DNA from: an uncultured SAR116 cluster alpha proteobacterium
GTDB lineage: Bacteria; Pseudomonadota; Alphaproteobacteria; Puniceispirillales; Marisalimonadaceae
Assembly (NCBI GenBank): GCA_902623995.1
Contig: CACNWE010000008.1
Location: forward strand, 1 to 64,000
Length of the DNA: 64,000 bases
Direction: 5' to 3'
Each line of letters starts with the position of its first letter. Position 1 is the first letter of the stretch. Shown here one piece after another: positions 18,606-28,738 of this stretch. A program made the translations under genes and the position numbers. A model generated the notes under the pieces. That model was not told where the DNA came from and made no database searches. It was given only the letters and a program-made list of their open reading frames with translations.

Positions 18606-21600
18606 TTAAACAACATCTATTAGAGATTGAAACATTTCCTTAGCTGTTTGCAAGATTCGTGCCGAAGCTTGGTAAGCTTGTTGAAATTCAAGTAAATGAG
18701 CTGCTTCTTCATCTAAGTTAACTCCTGCAAACTCACTTTGGCTTGCTTCTGCCGCATCAAGGGTACTAGAAGCTGAGTCCAAAGATAATTTACTTGCTTG
18801 AACGTTTGAACCTACTTTAGCAACCGTTGTATTAAAAATTTCCTGAAAATTACCTTTATTACCACCTGATTTATCTGATCCTTGAAGATTTAAAATATTA
18901 ATTATGTTTCTGTTATCTCCAAAACCATTTTTGTTACTTGAAAAATCAAAACTATTATTGACTATAGTTTCGTCAGAAAATTGAAATTTTGTGTTATTAA
19001 CTTCAAAAACTCTATTAACGTCTAGGATTCTTGATGCAATAGAATGACCAGAAATTTTATCAAAAATTTCCACTTTATTTTTATTTGTTGCATCAACTTT
19101 AATAGTTAATTCAGAGTCAAATTCATTATTTAAATTTTCACTTTCAGTAAATTGATCATATTGTGCACTTATTTTTCTTGCACCACCACCCATAACAATT
19201 GTAATCAAGTCCTCTGGTGGCATATTTGTTAAGCTTATTTTTTCTGCAACAGTGTTTTGAATTGATCCATTTGGTATCTCAACTTTTACTGGTTCTCCAG
19301 AAAATGACGTTACTTTTATTTCGTCACTATCAACTATAGCTCGTACATCTTGAGTTTTAAGACCATACACCTTGCTTGCATTAGGACTTGGATCAATCTT
19401 AAAATTAAGTTTATCAACAGTATAACTTAATGACAATCTACCTACCTTTTTTGTCCCAACTTTTACTGTTCCAGCAGAATTACTTTCAGGTACTATCGAT
19501 TTAATTTGAGTAAAAACCTTTTCTCCTGTAACAAGTACATCTTGACCTTTAGCAGTTAAAACTTCAGTTTGTGAGTTACCAAATTGATCTAAACCAGTTA
19601 TTGTGTATTTTCCTGTGTCATTTCCTGCAGGTTTAATTGTAATAACTTGTGGGTCCATAACTACAGAAGTTGCTTGTACACCAACCTTAATAGTGCTTGT
19701 TGTATTGTTGGCTACGGATATAGATGAAACTTCACTAAAAGAAATTGTGCCAGTTGCAGTCGAATTGTTTGCTCCTGAAATAGTTTCTGTCTTAAACACA
19801 CCATCAGTATCAATACCTGAAATTACAAAAGAATTATTACTTTCATCTCCATTACAAAATATTGTTATTTTACCATTTAAAGCTTTTGAGTTTTTTAAGG
19901 CACCATCGAGAGACAAATTACCTGCTGTAGCTGATTTACTTGTAAATAATCCATCAACATCAGTTGTTGATAAAATACCGTCAGTAATTATACCAACTCC
20001 TGCTGACATTGTATCGTTATATATAGAATCTTCAAGAGTTATGCCTGACGATTCATTCCATGATAAAGTGATTGAAGTGGGTGGTGAACTACTAAGTGCA
20101 GATCCATCACTATTGAAAAACACCGGATCATCACTACTATTAAATCTTATAGTATAATCTTTTTTAACTTCATTTTCTGTTACTTCTATCCCAATAAGAG
20201 GACTTGTAGTAGTTGGTTGAACAACAAAATTTCCAAGCATTGTTGTTGTACCTTCTTTTAAACCAAATGTTTCAGCATTGGCGGTATTTGCAGTGTTGGT
20301 AACTAATTTAAATTGAGCACCTTCGATTGTTCCTTCGGCAGTAGCTATAAGTTCATATCCTGGTGCAGTCCCAATTTCTATATTACCTAGGGTATTTGAT
20401 GCTGGGGTAATTGAGCTGACAGTTTTAAATAAACCTAATGATACTACTGTTTTTCCAGAGTTAGGACCAGAAATAGTTTCAGTTTTACTTAATCCGTCTG
20501 TTCCTATACCAACTATTGTAAAAGAATTATCGCTTTCATTACTTGTTGAAGTTATCGATATCCTTGTACCTAAGGATGAACCAAAAGCAGGTTCAGTTCC
20601 AACATTAATTCCTGTTGCCGCGTCATCAGAAGAAATATTTGTAATTTCTGTAAATAACTTAGTACCCTTAACTGTATTATTATTTACACCTGTAATAGTT
20701 TCTGTTTGGTCATTGCCGTCTAAATCTTTGCCAGTTATAGTAAAAGTAACAGATGCATTATCAGATGTGCTTGAGATACTTACTGTGGATTTCAAATTAG
20801 TGGCTGATCCAGAGCTTGTTTGAGCTCCATCAAGCGTAAAAACACCTGAACTTCCAATTGTTTCATTATCAACAAGACCATCACTATCTGATGATACTGA
20901 ATTTAAACCATTTATAATTAATTCTGTTGATGCTGTCCCAGTTTGGCTCGTAGCAATTAAATTTGGTATATTTTCTGATGTACCATTAAATCGTGCTTTA
21001 ATTCTATTTGTTTCAGGACCCTCAACAAGCAGTTCTCCAGAAGCCATTTTAAGAGTATAGACTTGTCCTTCAAAACTTAAATCTACTGATTGTCCATCTA
21101 TAGGTAAGGCGTTTATAACTTTACTTTTTATTTGAACAGTTGGAGTTTCAGATCTCAATGATGTAAGTAGCGCCGTAGATATTTCTTTTTGGGTATCTAT
21201 ATTTAATGCATTTGCATCAATTGTAGTATTCCAATTTCCATCAGCTGCTTCTGTACCTATCCGTATTTTACCATTATAGGAAGTTCCCGACGCATTTATG
21301 GACGTCACTGTTTTAAAAATGTTAGAACTAGTAACTATACCACCATTAGATCCAGTAATGGGTTCTGTTATAACCTTATTGTTTAAATCCGTACCAACAA
21401 TAGTAAAAGTTGTACCACTTGTATCCTCTTGACTCTTAATTTTAATTCTAGCTCCAAGATAGTTGGCTGTTGATAAGACACCATTCATTTCAATTGGATT
21501 ACCAGATGTAAAAGATGTTAATTGAACTAAACTATCATCATCATTTATATCATTATGACCAACTGTTCCAATATTTATATTACCACCCGGTCTTACAGAA

Positions 21601-24600
21601 GAACTAATAGAACTTATGGTAGTAAATTTTGTAGAGCCAACAGCAGTGCCATTATTTACACCACTTATGGTTTCAGTGATAATATTACCGCTTGAATCTT
21701 TACCTGTGACAGTAAATATATTTCCCGTCGCCCCGGCCCCGGTACTGCTCTCATTAGCCGTGCAATATATAGTAACAACAGCATTTAAATTATTAGCATC
21801 TTTTAATTCTCCATCAAGTGTAATAGTTCCCGAAGAACTAGGTCTATTTGACGAGTACAAGCTATCATCATCACTCACGAATAATTTGTAATCTTTTTGA
21901 TTTATGTCAATTCCATATTTAGACAAGCCAACAACAGCCTTTTTACCGTCAGGAGATCCAAGGCTATTATCTAAATCATCAAATATTTCAGGTTTTATAG
22001 TAACAACTTCCCCGGTTTTGTTTCTATTTACGTTCACATAGCCATTTGTCAGAGCATCTTTTATCGCTACATTTGAAACCCCTGAATTTATTTGTGTTGT
22101 AAAAGTTTCACTTGATGTAAATTTTAGTTCACCTTTAATATTGGCCGAACTTTTCTTTGAATTACTTACATCTATTAATAGTCTTGAGTTTCTTTGTGAG
22201 TCATTTTCACTTAATTTTTCAAAATCTTTTCCAAACACCTCCAGAAAAAAGTCAGATGGAGCTGTGATGTTTTTTAAATTAATGTCGTATCCATCCTTAG
22301 ACTCAATGATTATTTTCTTAAAATCTCCAGTAACTACAGCTAATAAACCTGTCTGAGAAGAATACTCATTAATTCTTTTTGCAAGTGCTGAGATGTCGCT
22401 TGCATCTATACTTGCATTTATTGAGACTGCTTCTGAATTTTTTCCTTTTAAATCAAATGTTATAGAACCACTAACTCCATCATTAAAAGGACCAAGCAAA
22501 ACTTTTGTATTCGCTGATACATTTACCCCAGTACCCGCTAACTCTGTGTTTAATTTATTTGCTAAATAGTAGGCACTAGTACCCACAGGTACATTTGTAG
22601 TTTTTTCTATGTTGTTATTATTAATGACTTTAAGAGAATATCCAATCGCTTCTGTCCCGATAGTCACCTTACCAGCTGAATCACCATCTATACTTATATT
22701 TCTAACTTTACTAAAAACTTTACTACCAACAACAGTAGTAGCATTACCACCAGGAATAGTTTCAGTTTGATATAACCCATCTAAGTCGTAACCTGTAACA
22801 GTAAATGTTCTTCCTGATTCATCTTTCTCACATGCAATTGAAATATATGAATTAAGTTCTTTTGAATGTATTTTTGTTCCATCAAGTGTTATTATTCCAG
22901 AGGAAAAATTTTTTATTGAAGCGCCATTTGCGTGCGCTGTTGCAGTAGACGTAAGTGTATTTACTGTTGTTCCCCTAGTTACACCAGTAAAAGATGTAGC
23001 TGTGATACCAGTATAAGTCACATATTCTGGTCCAATTAATAATGTACCAGCTTCAGGAAAACCAGTTGTACTTGTGACATTAAAGGTTGTAGCCGTTGGG
23101 TCTATTGCTTGAGAAATGCCAGTATTTCTATCATGTTTTGCAGCTGTTGTACTACTTGTTGCTCTTGTTACCCCATTAAAAGTTGTTCCTGTCTTACTTG
23201 TGTATGTAAAAAGCTCGTCACCAATTTTAATAGCACCAACAGAGTCAAATGCTGAAGTGTTTTCTACAGTTATTGTTCCTGAGCCAGACATGGTGTCACC
23301 ACTTCCGATAACTAAAAAAACATCAACGCCATGTGCATGATCTGCAGCAGTACTACCTTCTTTAGCCCTGGTTACACCAGTTAGATTATTTCCACTTACA
23401 CCTGTATATGTGAAATATTCTGAACCAATTTTAATTGTTCCTCCGGTGCTAGGAAAACTTGTAGCATTATCAAGAGGTATTTGGGTAACAGCGCTAGTAC
23501 CTAATGTTCCACCAGAGTTGTTGTAAGTTGATTCTGCACCTCTTACTGTGGTTGCAGCAGTATAATTTAATGATGTTTCTGTTAGTGTAGTTTCAATCAA
23601 CGATAGAGTCTTGGAAGTTAACAAGCCATCCATATCTGTTTCTTGTTTATTATAACTAAGGTTTGATCCAAAACTGCTTGTAAAATCACCCTCAGCTGTT
23701 TTTCTATTTGAGTTAATCCCTCTATAATTATTATTTAAATAATCATTTCTATATTCAGCACTTTCAAAAAACCCATTTTCAGCTTTTATTAATGAAGCTA
23801 TTTGAGTTGCGTTAAGTGAAGTGCCAGACACGTGTCGTCCATCCCTGGTAAAAACTTGTAAGTTACTTGCAGCAGCTTCATCTGTTGTCAAATTTGAAAT
23901 AGATGGGCTAAAGGAATTACCTCTGGATAAAATAGAAGAACTCGAAATATCATATGAAGAAGAGGAAATGGTAAGATAGCCATTTGATCCAGTGGCAAAC
24001 AAACCTAATTTTCTAAAATCATGTTGACTTTTTCCATCTAACATCAAACCAGAGTTAAGTAGATTAGCAAATTCTTTTACGGTTTTAATACCATCTCCGG
24101 GGTCTGTAGCTGCTGAATTTATTATAATTTCTCTATTATCAGTATCATCACTAAGTTTAATATTGAAGGATGAAAATCCCTTAATATCTGCATCAGAAAT
24201 AGTAAAAGTCGCAGATGATTGATTTCTTAGTGAATTTAAATTTATTGATTTAGTAGATGAAGGGATTGTTATTATTGGACCGTCTTTTAAAAAAGATGTA
24301 GCAACTAATGGATTTGTACTAGAGGTAAAAACTTTATTGATACTCGGTGGGTGATCTATTTCAGTTTGAGTTGTTGAACCTATAATGTTTAATTCAACAT
24401 TCCCAACATTAGCGGCATTTTTTGAAATTAAACTTTTTGAAGCAGCTGCAAAATCTTCAGGATTTTGAAGATGAAATTTCATAGCACCAGCTTTTGTTAA
24501 CGTTGGTGAAATTTGAAAACCATCACCATCTTTTGGCTGTCCAATTATTTCAATTTGATATCCTTCAAAATTAATTTTATTTCCTGTTGCTGTAGATATA

Positions 24601-25730
24601 CCTTTTGAGTCTCTTATTTCCCAATTGTTGTTTATTTTTGAATAATTTACTAAAATTTTCTCTTGAATAATTTTACTTAAATCGCCCTCAATTATATTAA
24701 ATTTCAATTCTGATTTATTGCTGAAATTAGCCTGAGGTAGCATTGAATTTACAGAAAACATAGCTTTCCCAGATTTCCCATTGAGATCAATTCCGAAGGT
24801 TTGAATTTCATTAACATCGTTTGAAAATTGTTCTGCAAGTTTACTTATTTCACTACTTACAGAGTCAACTAAGTTATAAAAGTTTGAAATTCCAAATATT
24901 ATTCCTGAAGAATAAATTCCAGCTGTTTTTTTACCACCTCCTTCATTTACAACTAATGAAACATTTTTATCATCTGAAGTTGAGGTTAGAATTGAACCTT
25001 TACTTCTATTAACTAAAAAAGCTCCATTGCCTGAGTCACCTAATCTTACTATAGCTTCACCTGTATCAGCATAATCTACAGTGAAATTTAAAAGTTTTGA
25101 TAAGTCTATTAACAACTTATCTCTTGCATCTAAAACATCATTTGATGCATCACTATTGCCACTAGTAGCAATTAATTTATTTACTTCGACTAATTGATCT
25201 ATATATAGATTTGCTTCAGTTAATTTTATATCGATTTGCCTTATCGCGTTGGATTTAAAATTTTTAAATTGATCATCATAACTGTTAAAAGCAGAAGCTA
25301 ATGCTTTACCTGCCTCTAATGACACTGCTCTTGCTGAAATACTATCCGGATTACTTGCCACATCTTGAAGGGTATCAAAAAACCGTCCTATAAAAACACC
25401 TAAATCGCTTCCTGAAGGTAATAACATATTTTCTAAGTCGCTTAACTTAGAAACAAAATCATTTAACATTTCATAATCAGATTGTGAGGTTCTTGTTTTA
25501 TCAGCAAGATAAGCATTAAATGATCTACGAACATTAGTAACTCTTACGCCTAAACCAGATTGGTCAGATACATTCGTCGGTCCACCTGTTACGCCTGCCA
25601 CCTCACTAACATCTGCTCTTCTTTTGTTGTATCCATCAGTATTAATATTAGCAATATTCTGGCCAGTTACAGACAAAGCTTGTCTATATGCTTGTACACC
25701 AGTTTTTCCAATTTCAAATAAAGAGGCCAT
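18606..25730 (-). CDS. flgK: Giant flagellar hook-associated protein 1
   Basis: FlgK joins hook to filament. The ends are canonical: an N-terminal GKTGVQAYRQALSVTGQNIANINTDGYNKRR block, and a C-terminal block with VNLDEEAAHLLEFQQAYQASARILQ. The total of 2374 residues is about four times the usual size. The extra length is a central region made largely of two kinds of repeat: three type B modules (about residues 740-940) and seven type A modules (about 940-2100, not all adjacent). Type A modules also occur in FliD, and type B modules in FlgE. The insert should project from the hook-filament junction (inference from FlgK structure). It overlaps the end of the flgJ gene by one base, within the flgG-L operon. 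Confidence 0.93.
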   Translation of the reverse strand: MASLFEIGKTGVQAYRQALSVTGQNIANINTDGYNKRRADVSEVAGVTGGPTNVSDQSGLGVRVTNVRRSFNAYLADKTRTSQSDYEMLNDFVSKLSDLENMLLPSGSDLGVFIGRFFDTLQDVASNPDSISARAVSLEAGKALASAFNSYDDQFKNFKSNAIRQIDIKLTEANLYIDQLVEVNKLIATSGNSDASNDVLDARDKLLIDLSKLLNFTVDYADTGEAIVRLGDSGNGAFLVNRSKGSILTSTSDDKNVSLVVNEGGGKKTAGIYSSGIIFGISNFYNLVDSVSSEISKLAEQFSNDVNEIQTFGIDLNGKSGKAMFSVNSMLPQANFSNKSELKFNIIEGDLSKIIQEKILVNYSKINNNWEIRDSKGISTATGNKINFEGYQIEIIGQPKDGDGFQISPTLTKAGAMKFHLQNPEDFAAASKSLISKNAANVGNVELNIIGSTTQTEIDHPPSINKVFTSSTNPLVATSFLKDGPIITIPSSTKSINLNSLRNQSSATFTISDADIKGFSSFNIKLSDDTDNREIIINSAATDPGDGIKTVKEFANLLNSGLMLDGKSQHDFRKLGLFATGSNGYLTISSSSYDISSSSILSRGNSFSPSISNLTTDEAAASNLQVFTRDGRHVSGTSLNATQIASLIKAENGFFESAEYRNDYLNNNYRGINSNRKTAEGDFTSSFGSNLSYNKQETDMDGLLTSKTLSLIETTLTETSLNYTAATTVRGAESTYNNSGGTLGTSAVTQIPLDNATSFPSTGGTIKIGSEYFTYTGVSGNNLTGVTRAKEGSTAADHAHGVDVFLVIGSGDTMSGSGTITVENTSAFDSVGAIKIGDELFTYTSKTGTTFNGVTRATSSTTAAKHDRNTGISQAIDPTATTFNVTSTTGFPEAGTLLIGPEYVTYTGITATSFTGVTRGTTVNTLTSTATAHANGASIKNFSSGIITLDGTKIHSKELNSYISIACEKDESGRTFTVTGYDLDGLYQTETIPGGNATTVVGSKVFSKVRNISIDGDSAGKVTIGTEAIGYSLKVINNNNIEKTTNVPVGTSAYYLANKLNTELAGTGVNVSANTKVLLGPFNDGVSGSITFDLKGKNSEAVSINASIDASDISALAKRINEYSSQTGLLAVVTGDFKKIIIESKDGYDINLKNITAPSDFFLEVFGKDFEKLSENDSQRNSRLLIDVSNSKKSSANIKGELKFTSSETFTTQINSGVSNVAIKDALTNGYVNVNRNKTGEVVTIKPEIFDDLDNSLGSPDGKKAVVGLSKYGIDINQKDYKLFVSDDDSLYSSNRPSSSGTITLDGELKDANNLNAVVTIYCTANESSTGAGATGNIFTVTGKDSSGNIITETISGVNNGTAVGSTKFTTISSISSSVRPGGNINIGTVGHNDINDDDSLVQLTSFTSGNPIEMNGVLSTANYLGARIKIKSQEDTSGTTFTIVGTDLNNKVITEPITGSNGGIVTSSNIFKTVTSINASGTSYNGKIRIGTEAADGNWNTTIDANALNIDTQKEISTALLTSLRSETPTVQIKSKVINALPIDGQSVDLSFEGQVYTLKMASGELLVEGPETNRIKARFNGTSENIPNLIATSQTGTASTELIINGLNSVSSDSDGLVDNETIGSSGVFTLDGAQTSSGSATNLKSTVSISSTSDNASVTFTITGKDLDGNDQTETITGVNNNTVKGTKLFTEITNISSDDAATGINVGTEPAFGSSLGTRISITSTSNESDNSFTIVGIGTDGLSKTETISGPNSGKTVVSLGLFKTVSSITPASNTLGNIEIGTAPGYELIATAEGTIEGAQFKLVTNTANTANAETFGLKEGTTTMLGNFVVQPTTTSPLIGIEVTENEVKKDYTIRFNSSDDPVFFNSDGSALSSSPPTSITLSWNESSGITLEDSIYNDTMSAGVGIITDGILSTTDVDGLFTSKSATAGNLSLDGALKNSKALNGKITIFCNGDESNNSFVISGIDTDGVFKTETISGANNSTATGTISFSEVSSISVANNTTSTIKVGVQATSVVMDPQVITIKPAGNDTGKYTITGLDQFGNSQTEVLTAKGQDVLVTGEKVFTQIKSIVPESNSAGTVKVGTKKVGRLSLSYTVDKLNFKIDPSPNASKVYGLKTQDVRAIVDSDEIKVTSFSGEPVKVEIPNGSIQNTVAEKISLTNMPPEDLITIVMGGGARKISAQYDQFTESENLNNEFDSELTIKVDATNKNKVEIFDKISGHSIASRILDVNRVFEVNNTKFQFSDETIVNNSFDFSSNKNGFGDNRNIINILNLQGSDKSGGNKGNFQEIFNTTVAKVGSNVQASKLSLDSASSTLDAAEASQSEFAGVNLDEEAAHLLEFQQAYQASARILQTAKEMFQSLIDVV
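19440..22905 (-). repeat. Type A module repeats inside flgK (7 copies)
   Basis: Seven units of roughly 75-90 residues, at about 22640-22905, 21560-21840, 21240-21510, 20585-20860, 20355-20580, 19675-19930 and 19440-19660. Each has L-D/N-G, then TFTITGTDxxGNxxTETITG, then an F-x-x-[IV]-x-[SN]-I segment and a final [IV]-x-[IV]-G-T. Units are diverged from each other. Coordinates are approximate. Confidence 0.75.
22910..23510 (-). repeat. Type B module repeats inside flgK (3 copies)
   Basis: Three units of about 60 residues. Each has a Thr/Ser-rich strand, SFPxxGTIxIGSExxxYTG, SFTGVTRG and then T-x-A-x-H. The same unit occurs four times in FlgE at 31135-32115. Confidence 0.75.
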
Positions 25731-26062
25731 TATTTATCCTTTTTTGGATTAACATGGGATTGAAATTGTTTTATCAATGCATCAGCAATACCAAAATTAT
25801 TCTTTTTGGATAAAATTTCTGAATATTCCATATCAAGCATATTGTTGAACGTATCTTGAGCTTCAGAACTAAAAATTCCTTCTGCTAACTTACTTTGTCT
25901 TGCTTGCTTTAACATTTGGAAAACAAAAATAGACTCAAACTGATCAGCAACAACCTCTAAGTCATTATTATTTTGTTTTTGCAGTAAATTAACATTTTTA
26001 TCATCTACAGATTTTGTAGATAAATGTCTAATATGATTAATTTTAGATAATGAATTATCCAT
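25730..26062 (-). CDS. flgJ: Rod-binding protein FlgJ, muramidase-less form
   Basis: A 110-residue protein matching only the N-terminal rod-cap domain of FlgJ: DNKNVNLL..LEVVADQFESIFVFQMLKQARQS and then FNNMLDMEYSEILSKKNNFGIADALIKQ. The peptidoglycan-hydrolase domain found in enteric FlgJ is absent, as is common in Alphaproteobacteria. It should guide rod assembly in the periplasm, with another enzyme opening the cell wall. It lies between flgI and flgK, with an 11-base gap and a one-base overlap. Confidence 0.85.
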   Translation of the reverse strand: MDNSLSKINHIRHLSTKSVDDKNVNLLQKQNNNDLEVVADQFESIFVFQMLKQARQSKLAEGIFSSEAQDTFNNMLDMEYSEILSKKNNFGIADALIKQFQSHVNPKKDK

Positions 26063-26073
26063 TAACTCATCCC

Positions 26074-27198
26074 TTAAATTATAATCATTTGTGCTCTTAA
26101 GGCACCAGCAGCTCTTAAAGCTTCTAATATTGCAACTAAGTCAGCACTTGTAGTTCCAATTGCATTAATTGCATCAACAATATCGGCTAAAGACGTACCT
26201 GCATCAAAAACAAATGCTGATGCTGTCTCCGCACCTGCTTTTATGTCAGTATCATTTTCTGTAGTTGCTGCAGTTTGTTGTGTTATATTACCTGCATCAT
26301 CAAATAATGTTTGCCCTGGAACAGTATTTGTATCTTCGTTTACTTTCACTGTTAAACTTCCATGGCTTACCGCAGCAGGAGTAACTCTCACATCACCACC
26401 TATAACAATTGTTCCAGTTCTGGCATTTACTACAACTTTTGCAATTGGAGATGCAGGGTCTACTTCTAGATTTTCTAATAAACTCATAAAACTTACCTTT
26501 TGAGAAGGATCCTTAGGAGCTCTTACAGAAATTGAAGTGTGATCTAGCGCTTTAGCAACATCAGGACCAAATACTTTATTAATTTCTTCAGTAATTCTAT
26601 TTGCAGTTGTAAAATCTCCTTGATGAAGATTCATTACAAAGTTTTCAGAGTTAATAAAAGGCGCTTCAACCATTCTCTCAACAGTTGCACCATTTGAAAT
26701 TGTTCCAACAGTTGGAATATTTACTGACATTGATGACCCATCAGCACCTTCAACACCAAAGCCACCCACCGCAAGATTACCTTGAGCAATAGCATATGTT
26801 TTACCATCAGCACCTTTCAATGGAGTCATTAAAAGAGTTCCACCTCTTAAACTTTTTGCTTTTCCCATTGAAGAAACAGTAACACCGATTTTTTGACCCA
26901 CTTTTGTAAATGGATCTAAGTCTGCAGTAATCATAACCGCTGCAGAATTTTTTCCACTCAAACTACTGGCATCAACATTCATTCCAAATTGTGAAATAGT
27001 TGATTGCATACTTTGAAGGGTAACAGCTAGCGATGAGTCACCTGTTCCGTCAAGTCCTACAACAATTCCATATCCCATTAATTGGTTAGATCTAATTCCG
27101 TCAAAGCTAACCATATCTTTTAATCTATCTGCATAAACAGTTTGAATTATTGTTGAGAAAAAAAAGGTAAAGAAAAAATATAATTTAAAACTTTTCAT
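26074..27198 (-). CDS. flgI: Flagellar P-ring protein
   Basis: FlgI forms the periplasmic P-ring around the rod. The 374 residues begin with a Sec signal peptide (hydrophobic [16 protein letters not shown]) followed by [31 protein letters not shown], the diagnostic FlgI start. The C-terminal half has [30 protein letters not shown] and ends [21 protein letters not shown]. Length and order of blocks are normal. It lies 11 bases from flgH and 11 bases from flgJ in the same operon. Confidence 0.96.
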   Translation of the reverse strand: MKSFKLYFFFTFFFSTIIQTVYADRLKDMVSFDGIRSNQLMGYGIVVGLDGTGDSSLAVTLQSMQSTISQFGMNVDASSLSGKNSAAVMITADLDPFTKVGQKIGVTVSSMGKAKSLRGGTLLMTPLKGADGKTYAIAQGNLAVGGFGVEGADGSSMSVNIPTVGTISNGATVERMVEAPFINSENFVMNLHQGDFTTANRITEEINKVFGPDVAKALDHTSISVRAPKDPSQKVSFMSLLENLEVDPASPIAKVVVNARTGTIVIGGDVRVTPAAVSHGSLTVKVNEDTNTVPGQTLFDDAGNITQQTAATTENDTDIKAGAETASAFVFDAGTSLADIVDAINAIGTTSADLVAILEALRAAGALRAQMIII

Positions 27199-27209
27199 AA
27201 CTAAATTCC

Positions 27210-27872
27210 TTAAAATGGTGAAATTGCTCTAAAGATTTTGCTACCCCAACCAGGTTTTGTTGCACTATCTAATATTCCTGCGCCTACATACTCAATTTGA
27301 GCCTCTGCAATCTTTGCTGATGAAACAGTATTAGTTGTTGATATATCTTCTGGTCTTATAATTCCACTAAGTCGAATATATTCAGTTCCTTCAGTTATTC
27401 TTAATTTTTTTTGTCCTTTTATTTCTAAGTTACCATTTGGGAATACTCTTACTATTGTAGCTGAAAGAGTTCCGCTTAAGCTATTTGACTGATTTGTTGC
27501 CATAGATCCAGAAAATGAATTTGTTTTTGAAGCACTTCCACCTAATCCTGCAAAATTTCTCATTATGCCAGTTGGACCAACTTCAGCTCCTATAACATCA
27601 GCCTTTGCGGAAGAATTTGTAACAGCCTTATTAGAAGAAAAAGTCTCGCTTAAAGTAACGGATAATATATCTCCAACTTTTTTTGCTCTTCTATCTGATG
27701 AAAAAAGTCCTGAAGAGCTAGAACTATATATTGAACCATTAGATGGTTCAGCTCTCTCAAATTCTTCAAATGACGGTCTTAACGGTTTGAACTGTTGATT
27801 ATTGGCTTCTTCAACATAAGTTGAACATCCAGATAACATCATAAAAGCTAAAATATAAATTAATATTTTCAT
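27210..27872 (-). CDS. flgH: Flagellar L-ring lipoprotein
   Basis: FlgH forms the outer-membrane L-ring. The 220 residues start with a lipoprotein signal (MMLSGC, Cys about residue 16). The family blocks [31 protein letters not shown] and [34 protein letters not shown] are clear. The C-terminus [28 protein letters not shown] is canonical. It is followed directly by flgI. Confidence 0.96.
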   Translation of the reverse strand: MKILIYILAFMMLSGCSTYVEEANNQQFKPLRPSFEEFERAEPSNGSIYSSSSSGLFSSDRRAKKVGDILSVTLSETFSSNKAVTNSSAKADVIGAEVGPTGIMRNFAGLGGSASKTNSFSGSMATNQSNSLSGTLSATIVRVFPNGNLEIKGQKKLRITEGTEYIRLSGIIRPEDISTTNTVSSAKIAEAQIEYVGAGILDSATKPGWGSKIFRAISPF

Positions 27873-27887
27873 AATTATCCCTAAATA

Positions 27888-28673
27888 TTAAAGGTTTTGA
27901 CTTATGAATCTAAGCATGTCATCAACACCAGAAATAGCTTTGGAGTTAACCTCATATGCTCTTTGTGTTTCAATCATATCCACCAATTCTTGAACAACAT
28001 TTACATTTGAACTTTCAAGTGCACCTTGCACTAAACTACCGAAACCATTTTCAAAAGGATTAGCTATAACAGCAGGTCCACTTGCAGGAGTTTCAACTAA
28101 CATAGATTGACCAATTGGTTGTAAACCCCTTGAATTAGCAAAATCTGCCAATTGAAATTGTCCAACTTCTTCTGCTTCTACTTCGCCTGGATTTTGAACT
28201 GATACAATACCATCAGCAGATACGTTAATGTTTGTTACTCCCTCAGGAATGGCGATTTCTGGCTGAATAACATACCCAGATGCTGTAGTAAGAAGACCCT
28301 CTGCGTTTCTTCCAAAAGCTCCATTTCTTGTAAAACCGATTCTTCCATCTGGCATTAACACCTGGAAAAAACCTGAACCGTCAATTGAAATATCTAATGC
28401 ATTGTCTGTAGAAACAATATTACCCTGTGTAAATAATTTATCTGCGTTTATAATACGAACTCCAGTTCCAACTGAAAATGCTGAATTAGTTCTTGTTTCA
28501 CCAGATGTCTGAGCACCCGAGGCTTTAATAACTTGATATAATAGGGTTTCAAAATTTGCTCTATCCCGCTTAAATCCAGTAGTGTTTACGTTTGCAAGGT
28601 TGTTTGCAATAACTTGCATTCTACTATTTTGAGCATTTAAACCAGTTTTGGCAACGTGCATCGCATTTGACAT
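27888..28673 (-). CDS. flgG: Flagellar distal rod protein
   Basis: FlgG builds the distal rod that crosses the periplasm. The 261 residues have the N-terminal block AKTGLNAQNSRMQVIANNLANVNTTGFKRDRANFE and the C-terminal SSNVNVVQELVDMIETQRAYEVNSKAISGVDDML, with length normal for FlgG. It is the first gene of the flgG-H-I-J-K-L operon and has its own sigma-54 type site upstream, in the gap after flgF. Confidence 0.96.
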   Translation of the reverse strand: MSNAMHVAKTGLNAQNSRMQVIANNLANVNTTGFKRDRANFETLLYQVIKASGAQTSGETRTNSAFSVGTGVRIINADKLFTQGNIVSTDNALDISIDGSGFFQVLMPDGRIGFTRNGAFGRNAEGLLTTASGYVIQPEIAIPEGVTNINVSADGIVSVQNPGEVEAEEVGQFQLADFANSRGLQPIGQSMLVETPASGPAVIANPFENGFGSLVQGALESSNVNVVQELVDMIETQRAYEVNSKAISGVDDMLRFISQNL

Positions 28674-28706
28674 ATTCCACTCCTTATTATGAATATAGAA
28701 TAATAA

Positions 28707-28723
28707 TGCAATTGATATGCCAA
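28707..28723 (-). promoter_or_regulatory. Sigma-54 promoter of flgGHIJKL
   Basis: On the minus strand this reads TTGGCATATCAATTGCA, a near-consensus -24/-12 element with the 10-base GG-to-GC spacing. It lies 34 bases before the flgG start and splits the long rod/hook run into two transcription units. Confidence 0.8.
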
Positions 28724-28738
28724 TATTTTAAAGAAGTT

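Noticed and set aside
19440-23510. CRISPR or tandem DNA repeats
   Set aside because: The repetition is at protein level with diverged DNA; there are no short identical repeats with spacers anywhere in the window.
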